From positions 9,161,715-9,225,714 of the forward strand of contig NC_081844.1 of assembly GCF_963259705.1 (NCBI RefSeq): a DNA stretch of 64,000 bases. Reading direction: 5' to 3'. Positions 1 to 11,000 of this stretch are shown here, piece after piece (within the stretch, counting starts at the first letter, position 1; each line of letters opens with the position of its first letter). The position numbers were made by a program, and so were the translations under genes. The DNA is from Myotis daubentonii (taxonomy: Eukaryota; Chordata; Mammalia; Chiroptera; Vespertilionidae). The notes under the pieces are model-generated. The model was not told the origin of the DNA and did not search any database. It was given only the letters and a program-made list of their open reading frames with translations.

Positions 1-42
1 AGTTTTAACACATTCTCACAGTTTCCTTAGAATTATATACTA

Positions 43-50
43 GAACCTTC
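43..50. other. GAAnnTTC element (heat-shock-element-like half pair)
   Basis: GAACCTTC occurs at monomer positions 43-50 in both A and B and fits two inverted units of the heat-shock element (nGAAnnTTCn). A full element normally has three or more units, and no third is present. A subset of A monomers has GAACCTTG (cttgagg, for example 9512), which breaks it. Noted because some satellites are transcribed after heat shock; no such role is shown here. Confidence 0.2.
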
Positions 51-180
51 AGGATATAAACTGTCTCAGTCAAAAAAAGCCGTGGCAACTCAGGATCAAC
101 TGTAAACATAAACAGTATTCTCCTCACTTTAAATCATTATACACAAGTACTGAGCTCTATAAACAGGAATTCTTAAAGTT

Positions 181-255
181 TGAAATGACATTTTAGTGAA
201 AACGCCACTTAAAATAGCCTGAGTTGTTAATATTATCAGAATTGCCGTCATTTCA
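181..255. repeat. Nested inverted repeats in monomer A, including the A-specific hairpin
   Basis: TGAAATGAC at 181-189 is the exact reverse complement of GTCATTTCA at 247-255. Inside it, ATTTTAGTG at 190-198 pairs with CACTTAAAAT at 206-215, leaving a 7-base loop and one bulged T. The inner hairpin and the left outer arm make up nearly all of the 37 bp absent from B (181-217). The structure recurs in nearly every A monomer; two (2185 and 4369) have tctaatgac, which weakens the outer stem, and one (26209) has gcccctt in the right inner arm. It could extrude as a cruciform or fold in an RNA. It could also be the footprint of a small palindromic insertion into an ancestral B-like monomer, or a deletion in B. 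Confidence 0.85.
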
Positions 256-354
256 GAGCTTTCCACCACTAATCTCGGTTATTGAACTCGGCGTTAAATG
301 TAGTTAGATTCTATTTACTTGTGTTTCAACTGTTTGTTACACGTTCATATTCAT

Positions 355-363
355 TTCCTGGAA
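355..363. other. Conserved TTCCTGGAA in the most constant part of the monomer
   Basis: TTCCTGGAA sits in a tract running from about 316 to 371 of the first monomer that is nearly identical in A and B. Exceptions seen nearby are gctacacg (such as 4704), aaaagtttg (27991) and gtttcttac (56112); the nonamer itself was unchanged wherever I looked. It fits the TTCnnnGAA pattern bound by STAT-type factors, but any near-palindrome of this size could match by chance. The constancy is seen; binding is inference. Confidence 0.3.
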
Positions 364-383
364 AGAAAATTGTGTATTTTAAG

Positions 384-728
384 AGTTTTAACACATTTTG
401 ACAGTTTCCTGAGAAGTATGTACTAGAACCTTCAGTATATAAACTGTTTCAGTCAAAAAAGGAGACGGCAACTCAGAATCAACTGTAAACATAAACAGTA
501 TCCTCCTCATTTCAAATCATTATACACAAGTTCTGAGCTCTATAAACAGGAATTCTTAAAGTTCCGGAGAGGTTAATATTATCAGAATTCTCGTCATTTC
601 AAAGTTTCTACCTGTAATCTCGGGAATTGAACTCGGCTTTAAATGTACTTAGATTCTATTTACTTGTGTTTTAACTGTTTGTTACACGTTCATATTCATT
701 TCCTGGAAAGAAAACTGAGTATTTTAAG
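384..728 (+). repeat. Monomer type B, reference copy (345 bp)
   Basis: This is the short monomer. It opens with cattttgac and cctgagaagtat, and in place of the 37-bp A segment it reads ccggagagg or ccggagatg. It usually ends gaaaactgagtattttaag or gaaaactgtgtattttaag. Hand alignment with the preceding A gives 17 mismatches in the first 180 bases and about 15 in the last 156, roughly 91% identity outside the indel. It has two EcoRI sites 35 bp apart (550-555, 585-590), against one in A. B subtypes are told apart by ggagacgg, aacgccac or aggccac near position 78, cagtatcc or caatattc near 113, gagagg or gagatg near 184, and tgtactta or tgtagtta near 263. Confidence 0.97.
624..632 (-). promoter_or_regulatory. 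B-box-like RNA polymerase III motif in monomer B, minus strand
   Basis: On the minus strand B monomers read GTTCAATTC, matching the minimal B-box pattern GWTCRANNC; 10 of 11 positions match the longer consensus. A monomers lose it (ggttattg or ggtaactg in place of gggaattg). No A box was found upstream on that strand and the T-arm stem is imperfect (3 of 5 pairs), so this is not a tRNA. It may be chance. Confidence 0.15.
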
Positions 729-1456
729 AGTTTTAACACATTCTCACAGTTTCCTTAGAATTATATACTAGAACCTTCAGGATATAAACTGTCTCAGTCA
801 AAAAAAGCCGTGGCAACTCAGGATCAACTGTAAACATAAACAGTGTTCTCGTCATTTCAAATCATTATACACTAGTTCTGAGCTCTATAAACAGGAATTC
901 TTAAAGTTTGAAATGACATTTTAGTGAAAACGCCACTTAAAATAGCCTGAGTTGTTAATATTATCAGAATTGCCGTCATTTCAGAGCTTTCGACCTGTAA
1001 TCTCGGTAACTGAACTCGGCCTTAAATGAAGTTAGATTCTATTTACTTGTGTTTCAACTGTTTGTTACACGTTCATATTCATTTCCTGGAAAGAAAATTG
1101 TGTATTTTAAGAGTTTTAACACATTTTGACAGTTTCCTGAGAAGTATATACTAGAACCTTCAGGATATAAACTGTTTCAGTCAAAAAACGCCACGGCAAC
1201 TCAGAATCAACTGTAAACATAAACAATATTCTCCACATTTCAAATCATTATACACAAGTTCTGAGCTCTATAAACAGGAATTCTTAAAGTTCCGGAGATG
1301 TTAATATTATCAGAATTCTCGTCATTTCAAAGTTTCTACCTGTAATCTCGAGAATTGAACTCGGCTTTAAATGTACTTAGATTCTATTTACTTGTGTTTT
1401 AACTGTTTGTTACACGTTCATATTCATTTCCTGGAAAGAAAACTGAGTATTTTAAG

Positions 1457-3640
1457 AGTTTTAACACATTCTCACAGTTTCCTTAGAATTATATACTAGA
1501 ACCTTCAGGATATAAACTGTCTCAGTCAAAAAAAGCCGTGGCAACTCAGGATCAACTGTAAACATAAACAGTATTCTCCTCATTTTAAATCATTATACAC
1601 AAGTACTGAGCTCTATAAACAGGAATTCTTAAAGTTTGAAATGACATTTTAGTGAAAACGCCACTTAAAATAGCCTGAGTTGTTAATATTATCAGAATTG
1701 ACGTCATTTCAGAGCTTTCCACCACTAATCTCGGTAACTGAACTCGGCGTTAAATGTAGTTAGATTCTATTTACTTGTGTTTCAACTGTTTGTTACACGT
1801 TCATATTCATTTCCTGGAAAGAAAATTGTGTATTTTAAGAGTTTTAACACATTTTGACAGTTTCCTGAGAAGTATGTACTAGAACCTTCAGGATATAAAC
1901 TGTTTCAGTCAAAAAAGGAGACGGCAACTCAGAATCAACTGTAAACATAAACAGTATCCTCCTCATTTCAAATCATTATACACAAGTTCTGAGCTCTATA
2001 AACAGGAATTCTTAAAGTTCCGGAGAGGTTAATATTATCAGAATTCTCGTCATTTCAAAGTTTCTACCTGTAATCTCGGGAATTGAACTCGGCTTTAAAT
2101 GTACTTAGATTCTATTTACTTGTGTTTTAACTGTTTGTTACACGTTCATATTCATTTCCTGGAAAGAAAACTGAGTATTTTAAGAGTTTTAACACATTCT
2201 CACAGTTTCCTTAGAATTATATACTAGAACCTTCAGGATATAAACTGTCTCAGTCAAAAAAAGCCGTGGCAACTCAGGATCAACTGTAAACATAAACAGT
2301 GTTCTCGTCATTTCAAATCATTATACACTAGTTCTGAGCTCTATAAACAGGAATTCTTAAAGTTTCTAATGACATTTTAGTGAAAACGCCACTTAAAATA
2401 GCCTGAGTTGTTAATATTATCAGAATTGCCGTCATTTCAGAGCTTTCGACCTGTAATCTCGGTAACTGAACTCGGCCTTAAATGAAGTTAGATTCTATTT
2501 ACTTGTGTTTCAACTGTTTGTTACACGTTCATATTCATTTCCTGGAAAGAAAATTGTGTATTTTAAGAGTTTTAACACATTTTGACAGTTTCCTGAGAAG
2601 TATATACTAGAACCTTCAGGATATAAACTGTTTCAGTCAAAAAAGGAGACGGCAACTCAGAATCAACTCTAAACATAAACAGTATCCTCCTCATTTCAAA
2701 TCATTATACACAAGTTCTGAGCTCTATAAACAGGAATTCTTAAAGTTCCGGAGAGGTTAATATTATCAGAATTCTCGTCATTTCAAAGTTTCTACCTGTA
2801 ATCTCGGGAATTGAACTCGGCTTTAAATGTACTTAGATTCTATTTACTTGTGTTTTAACTGTTTGTTACACGTTCATATTCATTTCCTGGAAAGAAAACT
2901 GTGTATTTTAAGAGTTTTAACGCATTCTCACAGTTTCCTTAGAATTATATACTAGAACCTTCAGGATATAAACTGTCTCAGTCAAAAAAAGCCATGGCGA
3001 CTCAGGATCAACTGTAAACATAAACAGTGTTCTCGTCATTTTAAATCATTATACACAAGTACTGAGCTCTATAAACAGGAATTCTTAAAATTTGAAATGA
3101 CATTTTAGTGAAAACGCCACTTAAAATAGCCTGAGTTGTTAATATTATCAGAATTGCCGTCATTTCAGAGCTTTCCAACACTAATCTCGGTTATTGAACT
3201 CGGCGTTATATGTAGTTAGATTGTATTTACTTGTGTTTCAACTGTTTGTTACACGTTCATATTCATTTCCTGGAAAGAAAATTGTGTATTTTAAGAGTTT
3301 TAACACATTTTGACAGTTTCCTGAGAAGTATATACTAGAACCTTCAGGATATAAACTGTTTCAGTCAAAAAACGCCACGGCAACTCAGAATCAACTGTAA
3401 ACATAAACAATATTCTCCACATTTCAAATCATTATACACAAGTTCTGAGCTCTATAAACAGGAATTCTTAAAGTTCCGGAGATGTTAATATTATCAGAAT
3501 TCTCGTCATTTCAAAGTTTCTACCTGTAATCTCGAGAATTGAACTCGGCTTTAAATGTACTTAGATTCTATTTACTTGTGTTTTAACTGTTTGTTACACG
3601 TTCATATTCATTTCCTGGAAAGAAAACTGAGTATTTTAAG
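1457..3640. repeat. 2184-bp HOR (three dimers), copy 1
   Basis: Three dimers begin at 1457, 2185 and 2913. Their A types are cagtattc/ccaccact, cagtgttc/cgacctgt with the rare tctaatgac, and an A starting aacgcattc with catggcga, ccaacact and attgtatt. The next three dimers repeat this order. The last B of this copy is of the aacgccac/gagatg type, whereas the last B of copy 2 is of the ggcacctc type. Confidence 0.85.
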
Positions 3641-5824
3641 AGTTTTAACACATTCTCACAGTTTCCTTAGAATTATATACTAGAACCTTCAGGATATAAA
3701 CTGTCTCAGTCAAAAAAAGCCGTGGCAACTCAGGATCAACTGTAAACATAAACAGTATTCTCCTCATTTTAAATCATTATACACAAGTACTGAGCTCTAT
3801 AAACAGGAATTCTTAAAGTTTGAAATGACATTTTAGTGAAAACGCCACTTAAAATAGCCTGAGTTGTTAATATTATCAGAATTGCCGTCATTTCAGAGCT
3901 TTCCACCACTAATCTCGGTAACTGAACTCGGCGTTAAATGTAGTTAGATTCTATTTACTTGTGTTTCAACTGTTTGTTACACGTTCATATTCATTTCCTG
4001 GAAAGAAAATTGTGTATTTTAAGAGTTTTAACACATTTTGACAGTTTCCTGAGAAGTATGTACTAGAACCTTCAGGATATAAACTGTTTCAGTCAAAAAA
4101 GGAGACGGCAACTCAGAATCAACTGTAAACATAAACAGTATCCTCCTCATTTCAAATCATTATACACAAGTTCTGAGCTCTATAAACAGGAATTCTTAAA
4201 GTTCCGGAGAGGTTAATATTATCAGAATTCTCGTCATTTCAAAGTTTCTACCTGTAATCTCGGGAATTGAACTCGGCTTTAAATGTACTTAGATTCTATT
4301 TACTTGTGTTTTAACTGTTTGTTACACGTTCATATTCATTTCCTGGAAAGAAAACTGAGTATTTTAAGAGTTTTAACACATTCTCACAGTTTCCTTAGAA
4401 TTATATACTAGAACCTTCAGGATATAAACTGTCTCAGTCAAAAAAAGCCGTGGCAACTCAGGATCAACTGTAAACATAAACAGTGTTCTCGTCATTTCAA
4501 ATCATTATACACTAGTTCTGAGCTCTATAAACAGGAATTCTTAAAGTTTCTAATGACATTTTAGTGAAAACGCCACTTAAAATAGCCTGAGTTGTTAATA
4601 TTATCAGAATTGCCGTCATTTCAGAGCTTTCGACCTGTAATCTCGGTAACTGAACTCGGCCTTAAATGAAGTTAGATTCTATTTACTTGTGTTTCAACTG
4701 TTTGCTACACGTTCATATTCATTTCCTGGAAAGAAAATTGTGTATTTTAAGAGTTTTAACACATTTTGACAGTTTCCTGAGAAGTATATACTAGAACCTT
4801 CAGGATATAAACTGTTTCAGTCAAAAAAGGAGACGGCAACTCAGAATCAACTCTAAACATAAACAGTATCCTCCTCATTTCAAATCATTATACACAAGTT
4901 CTGAGCTCTATAAACAGGAATTCTTAAAGTTCCGGAGAGGTTAATATTATCAGAATTCTCGTCATTTCAAAGTTTCTACCTGTAATCTCGGGAATTGAAC
5001 TCGGCTTTAAATGTACTTAGATTCTATTTACTTGTGTTTTAACTGTTTGTTACACGTTCATATTCATTTCCTGGAAAGAAAACTGTGTATTTTAAGAGTT
5101 TTAACGCATTCTCACAGTTTCCTTAGAATTATATACTAGAACCTTCAGGATATAAACTGTCTCAGTCAAAAAAAGCCATGGCGACTCAGGATCAACTGTA
5201 AACATAAACAGTGTTCTCGTCATTTTAAATCATTATACACAAGTACTGAGCTCTATAAACAGGAATTCTTAAAATTTGAAATGACATTTTAGTGAAAACG
5301 CCACTTAAAATAGCCTGAGTTGTTAATATTATCAGAATTGCCGTCATTTCAGAGCTTTCCAACACTAATCTCGGTTATTGAACTCGGCGTTATATGTAGT
5401 TAGATTGTATTTACTTGTGTTTCAACTGTTTGTTACACGTTCATATTCATTTCCTGGAAAGAAAATTGTGTATTTTAAGAGTTTTAACACATTTTGACAG
5501 TTTCCTGAGAAGTATGTACTAGAACCTTCAGGATATAAACTGTTTCAGTCAAAAAAGGAGACGGCACCTCAGAATCAACTCTAAACATAAACAGTATCCT
5601 CCTCATTTCAAATCATTATACACAAGTTCTGAGCTCTATAAACAGGAATTCTTAAAGTTCCGGAGAGGTTAATATTATCAGAATTCTCGTCATTTCAAAG
5701 TTTCTACCTGTAATCTCGAGAATTGAACTCGGCTTTAAATGTACTTAGATTCTATTTACTTGTGTTTTAACTGTTTGTTACACGTTCATATTCATTTCCT
5801 GGAAAGAAAACTGAGTATTTTAAG
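3641..5824. repeat. 2184-bp HOR (three dimers), copy 2
   Basis: Dimers at 3641, 4369 and 5097 repeat the A subtypes of 1457-3640, including the shared rare variants tctaatgac and attgtatt. Differences seen: gccgtc instead of gacgtc in the first A, gctacacg instead of gttacacg in the second A, and a different final B. Confidence 0.85.
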
Positions 5825-8008
5825 AGTTTTAACACATTCTCACAGTTTCCTTAGAATTATATACTAGAACCTTCAGGATATAAACTGTCTCAGTCAAAAA
5901 AAGCCGTGGCAACTCAGGATCAACTGTAAACATAAACAGTATTCTCCTCACTTTAAATCATTATACACAAGTACTGAGCTCTATAAACAGGAATTCTTAA
6001 AGTTTGAAATGACATTTTAGTGAAAACGCCACTTAAAATAGCCTGAGTTGTTAATATTATCAGAATTGCCGTCATTTCAGAGCTTTCCACCACTAATCTC
6101 GGTTATTGAACTCGGCGTTAAATGTAGTTAGATTCTATTTACTTGTGTTTCAACTGTTTGTTACACGTTCATATTCATTTCCTGGAAAGAAAATTGTGTA
6201 TTTTAAGAGTTTTAACACATTTTGACAGTTTCCTGAGAAGTATGTACTAGAACCTTCAGTATATAAACTGTTTCAGTCAAAAAAGGAGACGGCAACTCAG
6301 AATCAACTGTAAACATAAACAGTATCCTCCTCATTTCAAATCATTATACACAAGTTCTGAGCTCTATAAACAGGAATTCTTAAAGTTCCGGAGAGGTTAA
6401 TATTATCAGAATTCTCGTCATTTCAAAGTTTCTACCTGTAATCTCGGGAATTGAACTCGGCTTTAAATGTACTTAGATTCTATTTACTTGTGTTTTAACT
6501 GTTTGTTACACGTTCATATTCATTTCCTGGAAAGAAAACTGAGTATTTTAAGAGTTTTAACACATTCTCACAGTTTCCTTAGAATTATATACTAGAACCT
6601 TCAGGATATAAACTGTCTCAGTCAAAAAAAGCCGTGGCAACTCAGGATCAACTGTAAACATAAACAGTGTTCTCGTCATTTCAAATCATTATACACTAGT
6701 TCTGAGCTCTATAAACAGGAATTCTTAAAGTTTGAAATGACATTTTAGTGAAAACGCCACTTAAAATAGCCTGAGTTGTTAATATTATCAGAATTGCCGT
6801 CATTTCAGAGCTTTCGACCTGTAATCTCGGTAACTGAACTCGGCCTTAAATGAAGTTAGATTCTATTTACTTGTGTTTCAACTGTTTGTTACACGTTCAT
6901 ATTCATTTCCTGGAAAGAAAATTGTGTATTTTAAGAGTTTTAACACATTTTGACAGTTTCCTGAGAAGTATATACTAGAACCTTCAGGATATAAACTGTT
7001 TCAGTCAAAAAACGCCACGGCAACTCAGAATCAACTGTAAACATAAACAATATTCTCCACATTTCAAATCATTATACACAAGTTCTGAGCTCTATAAACA
7101 GGAATTCTTAAAGTTCCGGAGATGTTAATATTATCAGAATTCTCGTCATTTCAAAGTTTCTACCTGTAATCTCGAGAATTGAACTCGGCTTTAAATGTAC
7201 TTAGATTCTATTTACTTGTGTTTTAACTGTTTGTTACACGTTCATATTCATTTCCTGGAAAGAAAACTGAGTATTTTAAGAGTTTTAACACATTCTCACA
7301 GTTTCCTTAGAATTATATACTAGAACCTTCAGGATATAAACTGTCTCAGTCAAAAAAAGCCGTGGCAACTCAGGATCAACTGTAAACATAAACAGTATTC
7401 TCCTCATTTTAAATCATTATACACAAGTACTGAGCTCTATAAACAGGAATTCTTAAAGTTTGAAATGACATTTTAGTGAAAACGCCACTTAAAATAGCCT
7501 GAGTTGTTAATATTATCAGAATTGCCGTCATTTCAGAGCTTTCCACCACTAATCTCGGTAACTGAACTCGGCGTTAAATGTAGTTAGATTCTATTTACTT
7601 GTGTTTCAACTGTTTGTTACACGTTCATATTCATTTCCTGGAAAGAAAATTGTGTATTTTAAGAGTTTTAACACATTTTGACAGTTTCCTGAGAAGTATG
7701 TACTAGAACCTTCAGGATATAAACTGTTTCAGTCAAAAAAGGAGACGGCAACTCAGAATCAACTGTAAACATAAACAGTATCCTCCTCATTTCAAATCAT
7801 TATACACAAGTTCTGAGCTCTATAAACAGGAATTCTTAAAGTTCCGGAGAGGTTAATATTATCAGAATTCTCGTCATTTCAAAGTTTCTACCTGTAATCT
7901 CGGGAATTGAACTCGGCTTTAAATGTACTTAGATTCTATTTACTTGTGTTTTAACTGTTTGTTACACGTTCATATTCATTTCCTGGAAAGAAAACTGAGT
8001 ATTTTAAG
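5825..8008. repeat. Second copy of the segment at 1-2184
   Basis: Two dimers at 5825 and 6553 and the first A at 7281 repeat the opening of the window. The copy carries the same cttcagtatata variant near 6257. It joins directly to the 4368-bp HOR that starts at 8009. Confidence 0.82.
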
Positions 8009-11000
8009 AGTTTTAACACATTCTCACAGTTTCCTTAGAATTATATACTAGAACCTTCAGGATATAAACTGTCTCAGTCAAAAAAAGCCGTGGCAACTCA
8101 GGATCAACTGTAAACATAAACAGTGTTCTCGTCATTTCAAATCATTATACACTAGTTCTGAGCTCTATAAACAGGAATTCTTAAAGTTTGAAATGACATT
8201 TTAGTGAAAACGCCACTTAAAATAGCCTGAGTTGTTAATATTATCAGAATTGTCGTCATTTCAGAGCTTTCGACCTGTAATCTCGGTAACTGAACTCGGC
8301 CTTAAATGAAGTTAGATTCTATTTACTTGTGTTTCAACTGTTTGCTACACGTTCATATTCATTTCCTGGAAAGAAAATTGTGTATTTTAAGAGTTTTAAC
8401 ACATTTTGACAGTTTCCTGAGAAGTATATACTAGAACCTTCAGGATATAAACTGTTTCAGTCAAAAAAGGAGACGGCAACTCAGAATCAACTCTAAACAT
8501 AAACAGTATCCTCCTCATTTCAAATCATTATACACAAGTTCTGAGCTCTATAAACAGGAATTCTTAAAGTTCCGGAGAGGTTAATATTATCAGAATTCTC
8601 GTCATTTCAAAGTTTCTACCTGTAATCTCGGGAATTGAACTCGGCTTTAAATGTACTTAGATTCTATTTACTTGTGTTTTAACTGTTTGTTACACGTTCA
8701 TATTCATTTCCTGGAAAGAAAACTGTGTATTTTAAGAGTTTTAACGCATTCTCACAGTTTCCTTAGAATTATATACTAGAACCTTCAGGATATAAACTGT
8801 CTCAGTCAAAAAAAGCCATGGCGACTCAGGATCAACTGTAAACATAAACAGTGTTCTCGTCATTTTAAATCATTATACACAAGTACTGAGCTCTATAAAC
8901 AGGAATTCTTAAAGTTTGAAATGACATTTTAGTGAAAACGCCACTTAAAATAGCCTGAGTTGTTAATATTATCAGAATTGCCGTCATTTCAGAGCTTTCC
9001 ACCACTAATCTCGGTTATTGAACTCGGCGTTATATGTAGTTAGATTCTATTTACTTGTGTTTCAACTGTTTGTTACACGTTCATATTCATTTCCTGGAAA
9101 GAAAATTGTGTATTTTAAGAGTTTTAACACATTTTGACAGTTTCCTGAGAAGTATGTACTAGAACCTTCAGGATATAAACTGTTTCAGTCAAAAAAGGAG
9201 ACGGCACCTCAGAATCAACTCTAAACATAAACAGTATCCTCCTCATTTCAAATCATTATACACAAGTTCTGAGCTCTATAAACAGGAATTCTTAAAGTTC
9301 CGGAGAGGTTAATATTATCAGAATTCTCGTCATTTCAAAGTTTCTACCTGTAATCTCGGGAATTGAACTCGGCTTTAAATGTAGTTAGATTCTATTTACT
9401 TGTTTTTTAACTGTTTGTTACACGTTCATATTCATTTCCTGGAAAGAAAACTGTGTATTTTAAGAGTTTTAACACATTCTCACAGTTTCCTTAGAATTAT
9501 ATACTAGAACCTTGAGGATATAAACTGTCTCAGTCAAAAAAAGCCATGGCGACTCAGGATCAACTGTAAACATAAACAGTGTTCTCGTCATTTCAAATCA
9601 TTATACACTAGTTCTGAGCTCTATAAACAGGAATTCTTAAAGTTTGAAATGACATTTTAGTGAAAACGCCACTTAAAATAGCCCGAGTTTTTAATAATAT
9701 CAGAATTGCCGTCATTTCAGAGCTTTCAACCTCTAATCTCGGTAACTGAACTCGGCGTTAAATGTAGTTAGATTCTATTTACTTGTGTTTCAACTGTTTG
9801 TTACACGTTCATATTCATTTCCTGGAAAGAAAATTGTGTATTTTAAGAGTTTTAACACATTTTGACAGTTTCCTGAGAAGTATGTACTAGAACCTTCAGG
9901 ATATAAACTGTTTCAGTCAAAAAAGGAGACGGCAACTCAGAATCAACTGTAAACATAAACAGTATCCTCCTCATTTCAAATCATTATACACAAGTTCTGA
10001 GCTCTATAAACAGGAATTCTTAAAGTTCCGGAGAGGTTAATATTATCAGAATTCTCGTCATTTCAAAGTTTCTACCTGTAATCTCGGGAATTGAACTCGG
10101 CTTTAAATGTACTTAGATTCTATTTACTTGTGTTTTAACTGTTTGTTACACGTTCATATTCATTTCCTGGAAAGAAAACTGAGTATTTTAAGAGTTTTAA
10201 CACATTCTCACAGTTTCCTTAGAATTATATACTAGAACCTTCAGGATATAAACTGTCTCAGTCAAAAAAAGCCGTGGCAACTCAGGATCAACTGTAAACA
10301 TAAACAGTATTCTCCTCACTTTAAATCATTATACACAAGTACTGAGCTCTATAAACAGGAATTCTTAAAGTTTGAAATGACATTTTAGTGAAAACGCCAC
10401 TTAAAATAGCCTGAGTTGTTAATATTATCAGAATTGCCGTCATTTCAGAGCTTTCGACCTGTAATCTCGGTAACTGAACTCGGCCTTAAATGAAGTTAGA
10501 TTCTATTTACTTGTGTTTCAACTGTTTGTTACACGTTCATATTCATTTCCTGGAAAGAAAATTGTGTATTTTAAGAGTTTTAACACATTTTGACAGTTTC
10601 CTGAGAAGTATATACTAGAACCTTCAGGATATAAACTGTTTCAGTCAAAAAACGCCACGGCAACTCAGAATCAACTGTAAACATAAACAATATTCTCCAC
10701 ATTTCAAATCATTATACACAAGTTCTGAGCTCTATAAACAGGAATTCTTAAAGTTCCGGAGATGTTAATATTATCAGAATTCTCGTCATTTCAAAGTTTC
10801 TACCTGTAATCTCGAGAATTGAACTCGGCTTTAAATGTACTTAGATTCTATTTACTTGTGTTTTAACTGTTTGTTACACGTTCATATTCATTTCCTGGAA
10901 AGAAAACTGAGTATTTTAAGAGTTTTAACACATTCTCACAGTTTCCTTAGAATTATATACTAGAACCTTCAGGATATAAACTGTCTCAGTCAAAAAAAGC

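Larger units (their letters stand above)
1..383 (+). repeat. Monomer type A, reference copy (383 bp)
   Basis: This is the long monomer. Diagnostic sites are cattctcac near position 14, ccttagaat near 25, tgtctcagtc near 62 and a 37-bp segment at 181-217 that B lacks. It usually ends gaaaattgtgtattttaag. Internal landmarks: GAACCTTC at 43-50, a short dyad actgt/acagt at about 100-116, an EcoRI site at 167-172, the palindrome TAATATTA inside 227-236, and TTCCTGGAA at 355-363. A subtypes differ mainly at 66-150 (cgtggcaa or catggcga; cagtattc, cagtgttc or cagggttc) and at 255-300 (ccaccact, cgacctgt, caacctct or catcctct). Copies lie every 728 bp from 1 to 26937. The unit start was chosen at the point where both types share agttttaa and is otherwise arbitrary. 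Confidence 0.97.
1..2184. repeat. HOR segment repeated at 5825-8008 (5824-bp offset)
   Basis: Dimers at 1 and 729 match those at 5825 and 6553 in every diagnostic variant I scored, including a rare cagtatata (for caggatata) in the first B near 433 and 6257. The third dimer (1457 versus 7281) differs at gacgtc/gccgtc near 1700. The offset equals exactly eight 728-bp dimers. Confidence 0.85.

Noticed and set aside
71..78. A-rich run (caaaaaaag) as a poly(A) tail or terminator
   Set aside because: The run is 6-7 A in every monomer at the same place and is part of the satellite consensus.
227..236. TAATATTAT as a geminivirus-type replication nonanucleotide
   Set aside because: It is one base off the consensus, has no flanking stem of the required kind, and is simply an AT palindrome present in most monomers.
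603..660. tRNA gene or tRNA-derived SINE on the minus strand around the B-box-like motif
   Set aside because: There is no A box, no acceptor or anticodon stem, and the T-arm stem pairs at only 3 of 5 positions.
1..728. The monomer as an internal duplication of a roughly 190-bp half unit
   Set aside because: Short similarities exist (gttttaac and tttcctg near both ends; gaattct twice in B; cgtcatttcaaa twice), but their spacings disagree, so no consistent half-monomer period is supported.
988..1012. CENP-B box in A monomers with cttcgacctg...ctcgg
   Set aside because: The box needs TTCG, four bases, A, two bases, then CGGG. Here the A position is G and the CGG lies about 11 rather than 7 bases after TTCG, and no full CGGG follows in A.
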